From: Mucilaginibacter sp. SMC90
GTDB taxonomy: Bacteria; Bacteroidota; Bacteroidia; Sphingobacteriales; Sphingobacteriaceae
Direction: 5' to 3'
Length of the DNA: 64,000 bases
Assembly: GCF_022811725.1 (NCBI RefSeq)
Contig: NZ_CP094527.1
Location: forward strand, 6,696,001 to 6,760,000
Position numbers and translations under genes: made by a program. Below, one piece after another: positions 53,836 through 62,155 of this stretch; positions within the stretch are counted from its first letter, which is position 1; each line of letters opens with the position of its first letter. Below the pieces are notes generated by a model. It was given only the letters and a program-made list of their open reading frames with translations. It did no database searches and was not told the origin of the DNA.

Positions 53836-54219
53836 TTATCCTGCGTGCCCGCTTATCATACTCGCCAAAATAATAAGCAATACAAGTACCGTAATTGCTG
53901 TATACAGAAAATCCTTTTCCATAATAAAGCCAATAGCCGAAAACAGCACCCTGATAACCGGGGTGGCTATCAGTAAAATTACCCCGGCCTGTATAATTGC
54001 CCGGCCGCGTAAATTAAAAATGCCATGTATAATACCGCCAGGATTACTCACAAAATCGGGCACACCTACAAACTTACTGTAATCAACATGTGTTTGCCCA
54101 TGCCGGTAGAGGTAAATAACGCCACCAATAAAAATAACACTCATTGATACCAGTACCCCTGCACGTAGTATCCAGCCTATAACGGCCTGCATATCGGTAT
54201 CTTTAAATTTTTCAGTCAT
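53836..54219 (-). CDS. DUF1634 membrane protein
   Basis: 127 residues with three hydrophobic helices (about 13-37, 74-97, 104-121). The N-terminal ILRAGVLVSMSVIFIGGVIY and RGRAIIQAGVILLIATPVIRV segments match DUF1634. This family is regularly encoded beside TauE/SafE permeases, as here (119 bp downstream of it on the same strand). It probably forms an accessory subunit of that permease. Confidence 0.85.
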   Translation of the reverse strand: MTEKFKDTDMQAVIGWILRAGVLVSMSVIFIGGVIYLYRHGQTHVDYSKFVGVPDFVSNPGGIIHGIFNLRGRAIIQAGVILLIATPVIRVLFSAIGFIMEKDFLYTAITVLVLLIILASMISGHAG

Positions 54220-54225
54220 TCTCTT

Positions 54226-54251
54226 CAGTCATTAAGTCATTGAGTCATTTT
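54226..54251. repeat. Heptad repeat block (AGTCATT units)
   Basis: CAGTCATT-AAGTCATT-GAGTCATTTT lies immediately upstream of the DUF1634 start codon. Its inverted partner is at 54295-54327. Confidence 0.75.
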
Positions 54252-54294
54252 TTATCGGATCGAACAGCCATTTCGTTAACGTCATACATCATAC

Positions 54295-54327
54295 AAAATG
54301 ACTTAATGACGCAATGACCTAATGACC
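54295..54327. repeat. Heptad repeat block, inverted partner
   Basis: AAAATGACTTAATGACGCAA then TGACCTAATGACC, units of 7 or 8 bp, 11 bp from the stop codon of the TauE-like gene. Confidence 0.75.
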
Positions 54328-54338
54328 AACTATAATGA

Positions 54339-55175
54339 CTATATATTACCGGTAATTCCTTTATATATCATTTGCGAGGCCAAAAACGTAACCACTACGG
54401 CAAAAACCACACGCAGCCATCCCGAGGATGAGGTATGTACCAATATTTTTGATCCGCTTAAAGCACCTAACAATACACCAATAGCAACCGGCATACACAA
54501 ACCGGGATCAATATACCCGCGTTGCAGATAAACCACTGCGCTGGCAGCTGCGGTAACCCCTATCATGAAATTACTTGTAGTGGTGGAAACCTTAAAAGGG
54601 ATGCGCATAATGCCATCCATGGCCAAAACCTTTAGCGCCCCCGATCCTATGCCCAGTAAACCCGATATTACGCCGGCAAAAAGCATCATAAAAAAACCTC
54701 CGCCCACATTCCTTACCGAGTATGCAACGTCGCCGGCTGGGGTCGGAAAGCTGCCATTGAGCTTCAGTTTTTCGGCCAGCACACTTTTTTGCTGATGGAT
54801 ATGTTCAGCTTTTTTTCGTAACGACATTACCGCCGAAAGGATCAGTATAACACCGAATAACACCGCTATAAAATTTGTGGGAATGTAAACCGCTATCAGC
54901 GCGCCCACCATGGCACCGGCCGTGGTTGCTATCTCCAGAAACATGCCCAGCCTGATATTGGTTATCCCCTCTTTAACATAAGCGGCAGCCGAACCCGATG
55001 AAGTGGCAATAACAGAGATCAGCGATGCTCCAATGGCATACTGAATATCAACTCCAAGTAAAATTGTTAACAACGGAATAATGACAACTCCTCCGCCCAA
55101 ACCCGTTAATGAACCCAATAAACCCGCCAAATACGACCCAACAAGTATAATAAGCGTAAGTATAGTAACCGACAT
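54339..55175 (-). CDS. TauE/SafE family permease (sulfite exporter type)
   Basis: 278 residues with about eight hydrophobic helices. Family elements: GLLGSLTGLGGGVVIIPLL in the first helix, ASLISVIATSSGSAAAYV, and the second-half repeat GLLGIGSGALKVLAMD with TSNFMIGVTAAASA. The duplicated G-x-G-G/G-S-G motif marks the TauE/SafE fold, which moves sulfite, sulfonates or organic anions out of the cell. Cargo cannot be read from sequence. Paired with DUF1634. Confidence 0.9.
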   Translation of the reverse strand: MSVTILTLIILVGSYLAGLLGSLTGLGGGVVIIPLLTILLGVDIQYAIGASLISVIATSSGSAAAYVKEGITNIRLGMFLEIATTAGAMVGALIAVYIPTNFIAVLFGVILILSAVMSLRKKAEHIHQQKSVLAEKLKLNGSFPTPAGDVAYSVRNVGGGFFMMLFAGVISGLLGIGSGALKVLAMDGIMRIPFKVSTTTSNFMIGVTAAASAVVYLQRGYIDPGLCMPVAIGVLLGALSGSKILVHTSSSGWLRVVFAVVVTFLASQMIYKGITGNI

Positions 55176-55195
55176 ACGGGGAATTAATATTGATG

Positions 55196-55243
55196 CGAAA
55201 GTACGTATTTTATCATTAGATCATTGAGGCATTAAGTCATTGC
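55196..55243 (-). promoter_or_regulatory. tauE promoter region with heptad repeats
   Basis: On the minus strand heptads AATGACT-TAATGCC-TCAATGA-TCTAATG (55243-55211) precede TACTTTCG (55203-55196), a -7-like box 20 nt before the ATG. Same heptad-then-box order as at pheT, glyQS and gldA. Confidence 0.45.
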
Positions 55244-55342
55244 TTATGTTAATTGGCGATTACTATTTGTTATACTTATTTAGTAATCTGCTAATGATAA
55301 TGAAATTAATGCCGCAATAAAAAAAACGCTAATTTCGCCCTT

Positions 55343-57181
55343 ATGGGTTACTCAAGTTTACAAGCCTGCATTACCGATCTTGAAAAAAATGGCCATCTTG
55401 TTCGTATCAAAGAACAAGTTGATCCGCACCTGCAAATGGCGGCCATACATTTACGGGTATTTGAAAACGAAGGTCCTGCTATATTATTCGAAAATGTAAA
55501 AGGCAGTAAATTTCCGGCAGTATCAAACCTGTTTGGCACACTAAACAGGTCGAAATTTATTTTCAGAGACACGCTCGAAAAGATCAAGGTTTTGGTTGAT
55601 ATTAAAAACGACCCTATAAAGGCCATAAAAAATCCTTTTAAATATGCAGGTGTCGGCTTAACCGCCCTTTCGGCATTGCCTATGAAAAGCGGTGCCGCTG
55701 CTCCGGTTAAATTTGGCAAATGCAACATCAGCGATATTCCACAAATTGTAAACTGGCCTATGGATGGCGGCCCTTTTATCACCATGCCGCAGGTTTATAC
55801 TGAAGACATTGATCAGCCGGGCATCATGAACGCCAACCTGGGCATGTACCGCATACAGCTGGCCGGTAATGATTATATACAAAACCAGGAAATAGGTTTA
55901 CATTACCAGATCCACCGGGGTATTGGTGTGCACCAAACCAAAGCTAACGCCAAAGGGCAGCCGTTAAAAGTAAGCATCTTTGTAGGTGGTCCACCGGCGC
56001 ATCCTGTGGCTGCAGTAATGCCCCTGCCCGAAGGTTTATCTGAAATGACCTTTGCAGGTGCATTGGGCAATCGCCGCTTTCGCTATTTTTATGACGCCGA
56101 AGGTTTCTGCATTTCGGCTGATGCTGATTTTGTGATCACCGGCACCGTTATGCCGCATGAAAATAAGCCCGAGGGCCCTTTTGGCGACCATTTGGGTTAC
56201 TATAGCCTGGTGCATCCCTTTCCATTGATGAAGGTACATAATGTTTACCACCGCAAGGATGCCGTATGGTCATTTACCGTGGTTGGTCGCCCGCCGCAAG
56301 AGGATACCAGTTTTGGGGCGCTGATCCACGAAATTACCGGGTCGGCCATTCCTAAAGAAATTCCTGGCCTGCATGCCGTTAATGCGGTTGACGCTGCGGG
56401 TGTACACCCACTCCTTTTTGCTATTGGCAGCGAGCGCTACACCCCTTATCTTAAAGAACGTAAGCCACAAGAGATAGTTACCATCGCCAATCATATATTG
56501 GGTAAAGGCCAGTTAAGCCTTGCCAAATACCTGTTCATTGCAGCACGGGAGGATGATCCTAAACTTAATGTAAATGATATCGGCGGGTTCCTGAAACATA
56601 TCCTGCAAAGGATTGACCTCACCCGCGACCTTCATTTTCACACCAACACCACCATTGATACACTCGATTATAGTGGCGAAGGCCTAAACTCGGGCAGTAA
56701 AGTAGCCATCACGGTTGCCGGTGAGATCAAACGCGAACTTTGGACAGAACTGCCGGACTGGTTTAACCTCCCCCGCCCTATCACAGGCTATAAAATGGCT
56801 ATGCCCGGCGTATTAATGGTTGAAATACCCAAACATGTAAATCATAAGGATATCGATAACATCATCAGCATTATCGAATATCATTTGCAGGACGAAGACC
56901 TAAATGGTTTGCCGCTGGTAGTACTCTGCGACGATGCCGGTTTCGCCGCACAAACTATCAATAATTTTGTATGGGTAACTTTTACCCGCAGTAATCCTTC
57001 GCACGATATTTATGGCGTGGGCAGCTTTACCGAGCATAAACACTGGGGTTGTAAAGGTCCGCTGATCATTGACGCCCGGATAAAACCACATCACGCGCCA
57101 GTGCTTGAACGGGTACCGGAGGTTGAAAAAACGGTGGATAAGCTGGGGGAAAAGGGAGGATCGTTGTTTGGGGTGATTTGA
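55343..57181 (+). CDS. UbiD family decarboxylase
   Basis: 612 residues, about 110 longer than E. coli UbiD, typical of the Bacteroidota form. Signatures: NLGMYRIQLAGNDY, QIHRGIGVHQ, EGPFGDHLGYYS (the conserved E-x-P-F-G motif) and SFTVVGRPPQEDTSFG. These enzymes use prenylated FMN from UbiX to decarboxylate aromatic or unsaturated acids. In Bacteroidota the usual job is menaquinone synthesis, which I infer rather than see. A TAATTTCG box lies 6 nt before the ATG. Confidence 0.9.
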   Translation: MGYSSLQACITDLEKNGHLVRIKEQVDPHLQMAAIHLRVFENEGPAILFENVKGSKFPAVSNLFGTLNRSKFIFRDTLEKIKVLVDIKNDPIKAIKNPFKYAGVGLTALSALPMKSGAAAPVKFGKCNISDIPQIVNWPMDGGPFITMPQVYTEDIDQPGIMNANLGMYRIQLAGNDYIQNQEIGLHYQIHRGIGVHQTKANAKGQPLKVSIFVGGPPAHPVAAVMPLPEGLSEMTFAGALGNRRFRYFYDAEGFCISADADFVITGTVMPHENKPEGPFGDHLGYYSLVHPFPLMKVHNVYHRKDAVWSFTVVGRPPQEDTSFGALIHEITGSAIPKEIPGLHAVNAVDAAGVHPLLFAIGSERYTPYLKERKPQEIVTIANHILGKGQLSLAKYLFIAAREDDPKLNVNDIGGFLKHILQRIDLTRDLHFHTNTTIDTLDYSGEGLNSGSKVAITVAGEIKRELWTELPDWFNLPRPITGYKMAMPGVLMVEIPKHVNHKDIDNIISIIEYHLQDEDLNGLPLVVLCDDAGFAAQTINNFVWVTFTRSNPSHDIYGVGSFTEHKHWGCKGPLIIDARIKPHHAPVLERVPEVEKTVDKLGEKGGSLFGVI

Positions 57182-57194
57182 TAATATCTCCACC

Positions 57195-57279
57195 GTGTCA
57201 TTGCGAGACACGAAGCAATCCCAAACTAAACAGAGCGGACCTGCTCATCGGGGATTGCTTCGTGCCTCGCAATGACGGA
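57195..57279. repeat. REP-like palindromic repeat, copy 3
   Basis: GTGTCATTGCGAGACACGAA and GGATTGCTTCGTGCCTCGC...GACGG are inverted; the centre reads CTAAACAGAGCGGACCTGC, a diverged form of the copy 1/2 centre. Confidence 0.85.
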
Positions 57280-57413
57280 TGAGTTAAAATGCAATTTTCC
57301 ACCCAAAATCTAACTTTAAACTCAACCAAGGCACTTTTTCAAAAAATAAACCTCTAACAAACCGCTAATCTCCAATCACTAATCACTATATTAGCATCCT
57401 TTTAATTTTACTC

Positions 57414-58310
57414 ATGAATATATTTTACGGAACAGGGGTAGCTATGGTAACCCCTTTTCATGCGGATGGTCAAATTGACTACGACGGGTTGAAAAACCTG
57501 ATTGAACATTTGATTGATGGCGGGGTGGAATACCTGGTATCGTTAGGTACAACCGGCGAAAGCGCCACATTGAGCGAGGCTGAACGAAAGCAAGTTTGGG
57601 CCTTCACTGCCGAAGTGGTAAATAAGCGCGTTGGCCTGGTAGCCGGTATAGGCGGCAATAATACTCATGAAGTTGTTGAGCAAATAAAATCGTTTAATAT
57701 TGATGGTTATGATGCTATACTTTCAGCGAGTCCGCATTATAACAAACCTACCCAGGAGGGCATTTATCAGCATTATAAGGCAATAGCGCAAAACAGCAAG
57801 TTACCAATAATTCTATATAACGTACCAAGCCGCACAGGCAGTACAGTTAGTGCAGAAACAACCGTGCGCCTGGCAAAAGAGTTTAAAAACATCATCGGCA
57901 TTAAAGAAGCATCAGGTAATTTCGATCTGTTTAATCAATTGATGCGTGATAAACCTGAAGACTTTTTATTTATATCGGGCGATGATCCGGTTACTTTACC
58001 AATGATGGCTTTGGGCGGCGTTGGTGCAATATCGGTTATCGGTAATGCTCTGCCCCGCCAGTTATCTGATATGGTAAGGCTATTACTCAACGGCGATTAC
58101 AAAGCAGCACACGCGGCACATTTTGATCTGATTGAGTTTACCCGTTTGATGTTTACTGAAGGCAGCCCTGCGGGTGTTAAAACCGCATTAAAGCAATTGG
58201 GCATCTGCGGCGATACAGTAAGATTACCACTGGTACAGGTAAGCGAAAAAACAGCCGATGCAATTGCTGGCGAGCTTAAAAAACTGGCTCCGGTAGCAGT
58301 AAAAGCGTAA
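57414..58310 (+). CDS. dapA: 4-hydroxy-tetrahydrodipicolinate synthase
   Basis: 298 residues, full length. TIM barrel of the DapA/NAL family with T47/T48 in LGTTGESATL, Y135 in ILYNVPSRTG (R140 next to it) and the Schiff-base lysine K164 in IGIKEASG. It condenses pyruvate with aspartate semialdehyde, the first committed step to diaminopimelate and lysine. All residues needed for true DapA are present. Single gene. Confidence 0.95.
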   Translation: MNIFYGTGVAMVTPFHADGQIDYDGLKNLIEHLIDGGVEYLVSLGTTGESATLSEAERKQVWAFTAEVVNKRVGLVAGIGGNNTHEVVEQIKSFNIDGYDAILSASPHYNKPTQEGIYQHYKAIAQNSKLPIILYNVPSRTGSTVSAETTVRLAKEFKNIIGIKEASGNFDLFNQLMRDKPEDFLFISGDDPVTLPMMALGGVGAISVIGNALPRQLSDMVRLLLNGDYKAAHAAHFDLIEFTRLMFTEGSPAGVKTALKQLGICGDTVRLPLVQVSEKTADAIAGELKKLAPVAVKA

Positions 58311-58335
58311 AAAGATAAAAAGGCAGAAGAGTATT

Positions 58336-58461
58336 CATTGCTTCGTTTCAACCCATGTCAAACTCAAAACTTTTGTCATGGGTAGGAACGAAGCATCTTC
58401 TCCGCTCTGTATAGCCACTCTGCTTATCGAAGAAGATTCTTCGCTATCGCTCAGAATGACA
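58336..58461. repeat. Diverged palindromic repeat
   Basis: Between dapA and the terminator at 58488. GAACGAAGCATCTTCTCCGC at the centre-right and CGAAGAAGATTCTTCGC with CAGAATGACA at the end resemble the other REP-like copies, and the GCTCTGTATAG core matches theirs in reverse complement. Confidence 0.5.
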
Positions 58462-58487
58462 AAATCTTTTCAAGATTAACATAAAAT

Positions 58488-58517
58488 AAAAAACCCGGTC
58501 CATGGACCGGGTTTTTT
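58488..58517. terminator. Palindromic bidirectional terminator
   Basis: A6-CCCGGTCC-AT-GGACCGGG-T6, perfect over 30 nt, just after the stop of the Hc1-like gene on the minus strand. Confidence 0.92.
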
Positions 58518-58544
58518 ATTGGAATAAGATGATAAAAAATCTTA

Positions 58545-58724
58545 CTAAGCTTCTTTATTCTTAGCTTCCTGAACTTCAAGGCGAATTGCCTGTGCCAGGT
58601 TTTTTAGATCCTGCATGCCTTTACGTACACGTGTACCGGCAGCGCTGTTTCCTTTGTTGTAGAATTTGTCGGCATCAGCCTCTAAAGCAGCTACAAGCTC
58701 TTTTACTTCAGTAAATTTTTTCAT
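58545..58724 (-). CDS. Histone H1-like protein (Hc1 family)
   Basis: 59 residues: MKKFTEVKELVAALEADADK at the start, then FYNKGNSAAGTRVRKGMQDL and a helical tail ending EAKNKEA. The GNSAAGTRVRKGMQDLK stretch is the hallmark of the small Bacteroidota Hc1-like histones. Presumed DNA-binding and chromosome-compacting. The stop is a tandem TAG-TAA. An unusually strong ribosome binding site AGGAG (58736-58732) lies 7 nt before the ATG, suggesting high expression. Confidence 0.88.
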   Translation of the reverse strand: MKKFTEVKELVAALEADADKFYNKGNSAAGTRVRKGMQDLKNLAQAIRLEVQEAKNKEA

Positions 58725-59039
58725 TTAATTACTCCTTTTAAATTTTGAGGTTTATTGTTTTAATTAAAGCTAAGCTAAAATGTTTTTTGTTAATTAAAAA
58801 CTTTTGAAGCCAAAAAATACGGCCTTAACAGTGGTTTTTTTCCACATTTTTAGGGATTTCCATTTATTAGGCCCTGCTTATTTTTTATTAAAAAGTTTAA
58901 ATCAAACTTATATTTCAAAATAAGTTTGATTAATAATTAAAATACAAATTATAACAAAGTATAAATAATATCTATAGCTATTTATACAACTATAAGACAG
59001 TATTTAAAATACTTTAAAGTATTAATATATTTAGCAGGT
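58725..59039. other. Gene-free AT-rich spacer
   Basis: 315 bp upstream of the Hc1-like gene and downstream of GH125. An exact 11-bp inverted repeat (AATCAAACTTA at 58900-58910, TAAGTTTGATT at 58921-58931) with a 10-nt loop could be a weak terminator or an operator. A TAGCTTAG box for the histone gene may lie near 58770. No gene. Confidence 0.5.
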
Positions 59040-60476
59040 TTAAAAAGTCTGCTGTAATATATCGGGATAATGTTCGTGTACTTTTAGTATCAATTCGCCA
59101 AATAAAGTGTTAGCCCAGGCAAACCATTTACGGGTAAAGTCCTTAGCATCGTCTTTATTGAATGATTCGTGCATGAAACCAGTGCCCGCGTGTGTGCTCT
59201 TCAGCCATTTGATACACTGTACAATCTCTGCTTTATCAGTTGAAGTGATGCCACGCATAATGATTGCCATTGGCCAGATATACCCAATACCAACGTGCGG
59301 ACCGCCAATACCTTCGGCAGCGGTACCTTTAAAGTAGTAAGGGTTGCTATCACTTAAAACAAACTTACGGGTGCTCTGATACAACGGATCGTCAACTTTT
59401 ACCGAATCAAGATATGGCAAGGCCAACAAGCTTGGTACGTTTGAATCGTCCATGAACAGTTGGTTGCCATAGCCATCAACTTCAAACGGAATCACCTGGC
59501 CAAATTGTGGATGACTGCCAACTGCATATTGCTTAAGTGCTGCCTGTACTTCTGTTGCCAAAGCCTTGCAGGCATCGGCAGTAGCATTATCATGACCAAT
59601 AGTGCTGTACATCTCGGCCATCTGGTTTAAGCTTGCTACCGCGAAGTAATTCGACGGGATCAGGAAAGGGTAAATAGTAGCATCATCAGACGGACGGAAG
59701 ATAGAGCAGATCAAACCAACTGGTTTAATTGGGTTGCCATACCCCCTGTTAGGTGCGGTATCGCTTTGTGTTTCGGTTTTACGCTGAAAAAAGTACGGGC
59801 CCTTACCATCCTTACGTTGCTGCTCCTTAAATGTAGCCAGGATGATCTTACCGGCTTTTTGCCAGTTTTCATCGAAGAAACTGCTATCGCCGCTGATTTT
59901 CCAATAGTTGTAGGCCAGCCTTACAGGATAGCAAAGTGAATCGATTTCCCATTTACGCTCATGTAGCTCGGGTTTCATGGTGGTGCGGTCGCTATCCCAT
60001 TCGCTGCCGGTTGGGCCTTCGTTAAAGGCATTGGCATAAGGGTCAATGATAACGCATTTAGCCTGACGGCTCAGCACACCCTGGATCAGTTTTTTAAGCG
60101 CCGGATCATTTTTAATGAGCGGCAGGTACGGCCAAACCTGTGCCGATGAATCGCGCATCCACATAGCGTTAATATCGCCGGTAATTACGAACGTATCGGG
60201 CTTGCCATCTTTTTCAGAATAGTTTACCGTGGTATCTAAAGTGTTTGGATAGCAGTTTTCAAAAAGCCAGGCAACTTCAGGATCTTTAATATCGGCCTTA
60301 ACCTTTTTAATGATAGCTTCAACAGCCTTGCTGGTAAATTTACGGTCGGCCAGTTTCGGGCGCTGGCTTTCGAAGGCAGGAGCCACAGCCGAAGCAAATA
60401 CCGGGGTTACACCTAAACCGATACCGGCAGCTGCAACGCTGTTAATTTTTATAAAATGTCGTCTGGTTAATTTCAT
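59040..60476 (-). CDS. Glycoside hydrolase family 125 (exo-alpha-1,6-mannosidase)
   Basis: 478 residues from the ATG giving MKLTRRHFIKINSVAAAGIG, which has a twin-arginine (RRHF) signal; an in-frame extension to 60620 would bury it. The catalytic domain matches GH125: ITGDINAMWMRDSSAQVWPY near 120-140, FEVDGYGNQLFMDDSN near the second catalytic region and GIGYIWPMAIIMRGITS. GH125 enzymes hydrolyse alpha-1,6-mannosides by inversion without metal. Export via Tat makes it periplasmic. No other mannan-degrading genes are adjacent. Confidence 0.9.
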   Translation of the reverse strand: MKLTRRHFIKINSVAAAGIGLGVTPVFASAVAPAFESQRPKLADRKFTSKAVEAIIKKVKADIKDPEVAWLFENCYPNTLDTTVNYSEKDGKPDTFVITGDINAMWMRDSSAQVWPYLPLIKNDPALKKLIQGVLSRQAKCVIIDPYANAFNEGPTGSEWDSDRTTMKPELHERKWEIDSLCYPVRLAYNYWKISGDSSFFDENWQKAGKIILATFKEQQRKDGKGPYFFQRKTETQSDTAPNRGYGNPIKPVGLICSIFRPSDDATIYPFLIPSNYFAVASLNQMAEMYSTIGHDNATADACKALATEVQAALKQYAVGSHPQFGQVIPFEVDGYGNQLFMDDSNVPSLLALPYLDSVKVDDPLYQSTRKFVLSDSNPYYFKGTAAEGIGGPHVGIGYIWPMAIIMRGITSTDKAEIVQCIKWLKSTHAGTGFMHESFNKDDAKDFTRKWFAWANTLFGELILKVHEHYPDILQQTF

Positions 60477-60573
60477 GGTTTTGATATGGTAGGCGTAAAA
60501 ATAGAAAAGGGTTTTAGTTAAACAAAAAAGCTTGCTAAAATAATTTAGAAAACGTTTTATCAGGGTTTTTAAA

Positions 60574-60661
60574 TGTAGAGACGCATAATTGCGTCTCCCA
60601 CAGGACAAGCCAATCTGCAACCGTAAATTGCACGCGAGAGACGCAATTATGCGTCTCTACA
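60574..60661. repeat. Nested palindromic repeat (GAGACGCA units)
   Basis: Left arm 60574-60597 and right arm 60638-60661 are exact 24-bp inverted copies. Each arm is itself a palindrome, GAGACGCA-TAAT-TGCGTCTC. The 40-bp centre is unrelated. The left arm lies upstream of the GH125 start and the whole element is near the terminator of the next gene. Confidence 0.85.
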
Positions 60662-60677
60662 ACAAAATTACAGGCAC

Positions 60678-60706
60678 AAAAAAAGCCCCGGATCATCTCC
60701 GGAGCT
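60678..60706 (-). terminator. Intrinsic terminator after the SPT-like gene
   Basis: Stem AGCTCCGGA/TCCGGGGCT (one G-U) with a 5-nt loop and a T tract on the minus strand (60684-60678). Confidence 0.8.
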
Positions 60707-60732
60707 GTCTATATTATTTACCAGATCTGCTA

Positions 60733-61977
60733 TTAAGCTATCTCCAGTTTATTTTCTTTGTAATAACCGGCTTTCAACTTTTCGCCGATAGCACTGTAAG
60801 CGTCGAGCGTACGTTGTACATCTTCTAAGCTATGCGATGCTGTTGGGATTAACCTTAGTACGATCAATCCTTTAGGGATTACAGGGTAAACCACTATTGA
60901 ACAGAAAACACCATAGTTTTCACGAAGGTCGCGGGTTAATGCTGTGGCTTCAAAAAGATCACCTTTTAAAAATACCGGAGTAACCATGGTGTTTGAAGCG
61001 CCCAGGTCAAAGCCGCGTTCTTTTAAACCAGCTTGTAAAGTATTGGCGATCAACCATAATTTCTCGCGAAGTTCAGGCTGGGTCTTCAACATTTCGAAAC
61101 GCTTTTTCAAACCTAATACCATTGGCATTGGTAAAGCCTTGGCAAAGGTTTGCGAACGCATATTATAGCGCAGGTAATGAATGATATCCTGATCAGCAGC
61201 TACAAAAGCACCTATGCCAGCCATTGATTTGGCGAAGGTTGCAAAGTATACATCCACCTCATCCATACAATCCTGCTCTTCGTGCGTGCCGGCCCCGGTT
61301 TTACCCATGGTACCAAAACCGTGCGCGTCATCAACCAGTAAACGGAAGTTATATTTCTTTTTAAGTTCAGCAACCTGTTTAAGCTTGCCCTGTGCGCCCG
61401 ACATACCGAAAACACCTTCTGTGATCAGCAATATACCGCCGCCTGTTTGTTCGGTTAAACGGGTTGCGCGCTCCAGTTGCTTTTCACAGCTTTCGATATC
61501 GTTGTGCTGGTAAACAAAGCGTTTACCCATATGTAAACGTACACCGTCTATAATACAAGCATGTGATTCAGCATCGTAAACAATAACATCGTTCCTATCT
61601 ACCAAAGCATCAATGATAGACACCATACCCTGGTAACCGTAATTAAGCAAAAAGGCCGATTGTTTGCCGACAAATTTTGCCAGGCCATCTTCCAGTTCTT
61701 CGTGATGAATTGAGTTTCCCGACATCATCCTTGCGCCCATAGGGTAAGCCATACCGTAGTCGGCAGCGGCTTGTGCATCGGCCTGTCTTACTTCGGGATG
61801 GTTAGCCAAACCCAGGTAATTGTTGAGGCTCCAAACCAAATGCTCTTTTCCCTTAAACTGCATATGGGGACCGATCTCGCCTTCCAGCTTAGGAAAAGAA
61901 AAATAACCATGCGACCACTTCTGGTGCTGACCTATCGGCCCACCCAAGCTTTTTGTTATTTTATCAAATAAATCCAA
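60733..61977 (-). CDS. Serine palmitoyltransferase-like alpha-oxoamine synthase
   Basis: 414 residues. PLP-dependent class II aminotransferase fold of the alpha-oxoamine synthase group: H139 in DAESHACIIDG stacks on PLP, LLVDDAHGFGTMG holds the cofactor Asp, and K250 in FATFAKSMAG forms the Schiff base. Relatives include serine palmitoyltransferase, KBL, BioF and HemA. The YPMGARMMSGN variant is the one seen in Bacteroidota SPT-type enzymes that start sphingolipid synthesis. Pure sequence cannot exclude KBL. It has its own promoter and terminator. Confidence 0.75.
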   Translation of the reverse strand: MDLFDKITKSLGGPIGQHQKWSHGYFSFPKLEGEIGPHMQFKGKEHLVWSLNNYLGLANHPEVRQADAQAAADYGMAYPMGARMMSGNSIHHEELEDGLAKFVGKQSAFLLNYGYQGMVSIIDALVDRNDVIVYDAESHACIIDGVRLHMGKRFVYQHNDIESCEKQLERATRLTEQTGGGILLITEGVFGMSGAQGKLKQVAELKKKYNFRLLVDDAHGFGTMGKTGAGTHEEQDCMDEVDVYFATFAKSMAGIGAFVAADQDIIHYLRYNMRSQTFAKALPMPMVLGLKKRFEMLKTQPELREKLWLIANTLQAGLKERGFDLGASNTMVTPVFLKGDLFEATALTRDLRENYGVFCSIVVYPVIPKGLIVLRLIPTASHSLEDVQRTLDAYSAIGEKLKAGYYKENKLEIA

Positions 61978-62004
61978 AATGAATTGTTTTTATAAAGTTA
62001 AATG

Positions 62005-62035
62005 CAAATATAGCCGTTAAAACACCTTTAAACAA
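62005..62035 (-). promoter_or_regulatory. SPT-like gene promoter (TTG-N20-TATATTTG)
   Basis: TTG (62035-62033) and TATATTTG (62012-62005) on the minus strand are 20 nt apart, the same arrangement as rpsT. Transcription would start about 20 nt before the ATG. Confidence 0.72.
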
Positions 62036-62155
62036 TAGCTATAACTTTTTAGAATAGGTTATAACCTCTGGGAAAGACTCAAGAATTCAAGAGTCAAGAC
62101 AGTAGGATCCAAGAATCATGAAAGAAGGGACCAACTGCCTAACCAAAACACGATT

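Noticed and set aside
58900..58931. 11-bp inverted repeat as a strong terminator
   Set aside because: AT-rich stem without a clear T tract in the needed position; left as an uncharacterised dyad.
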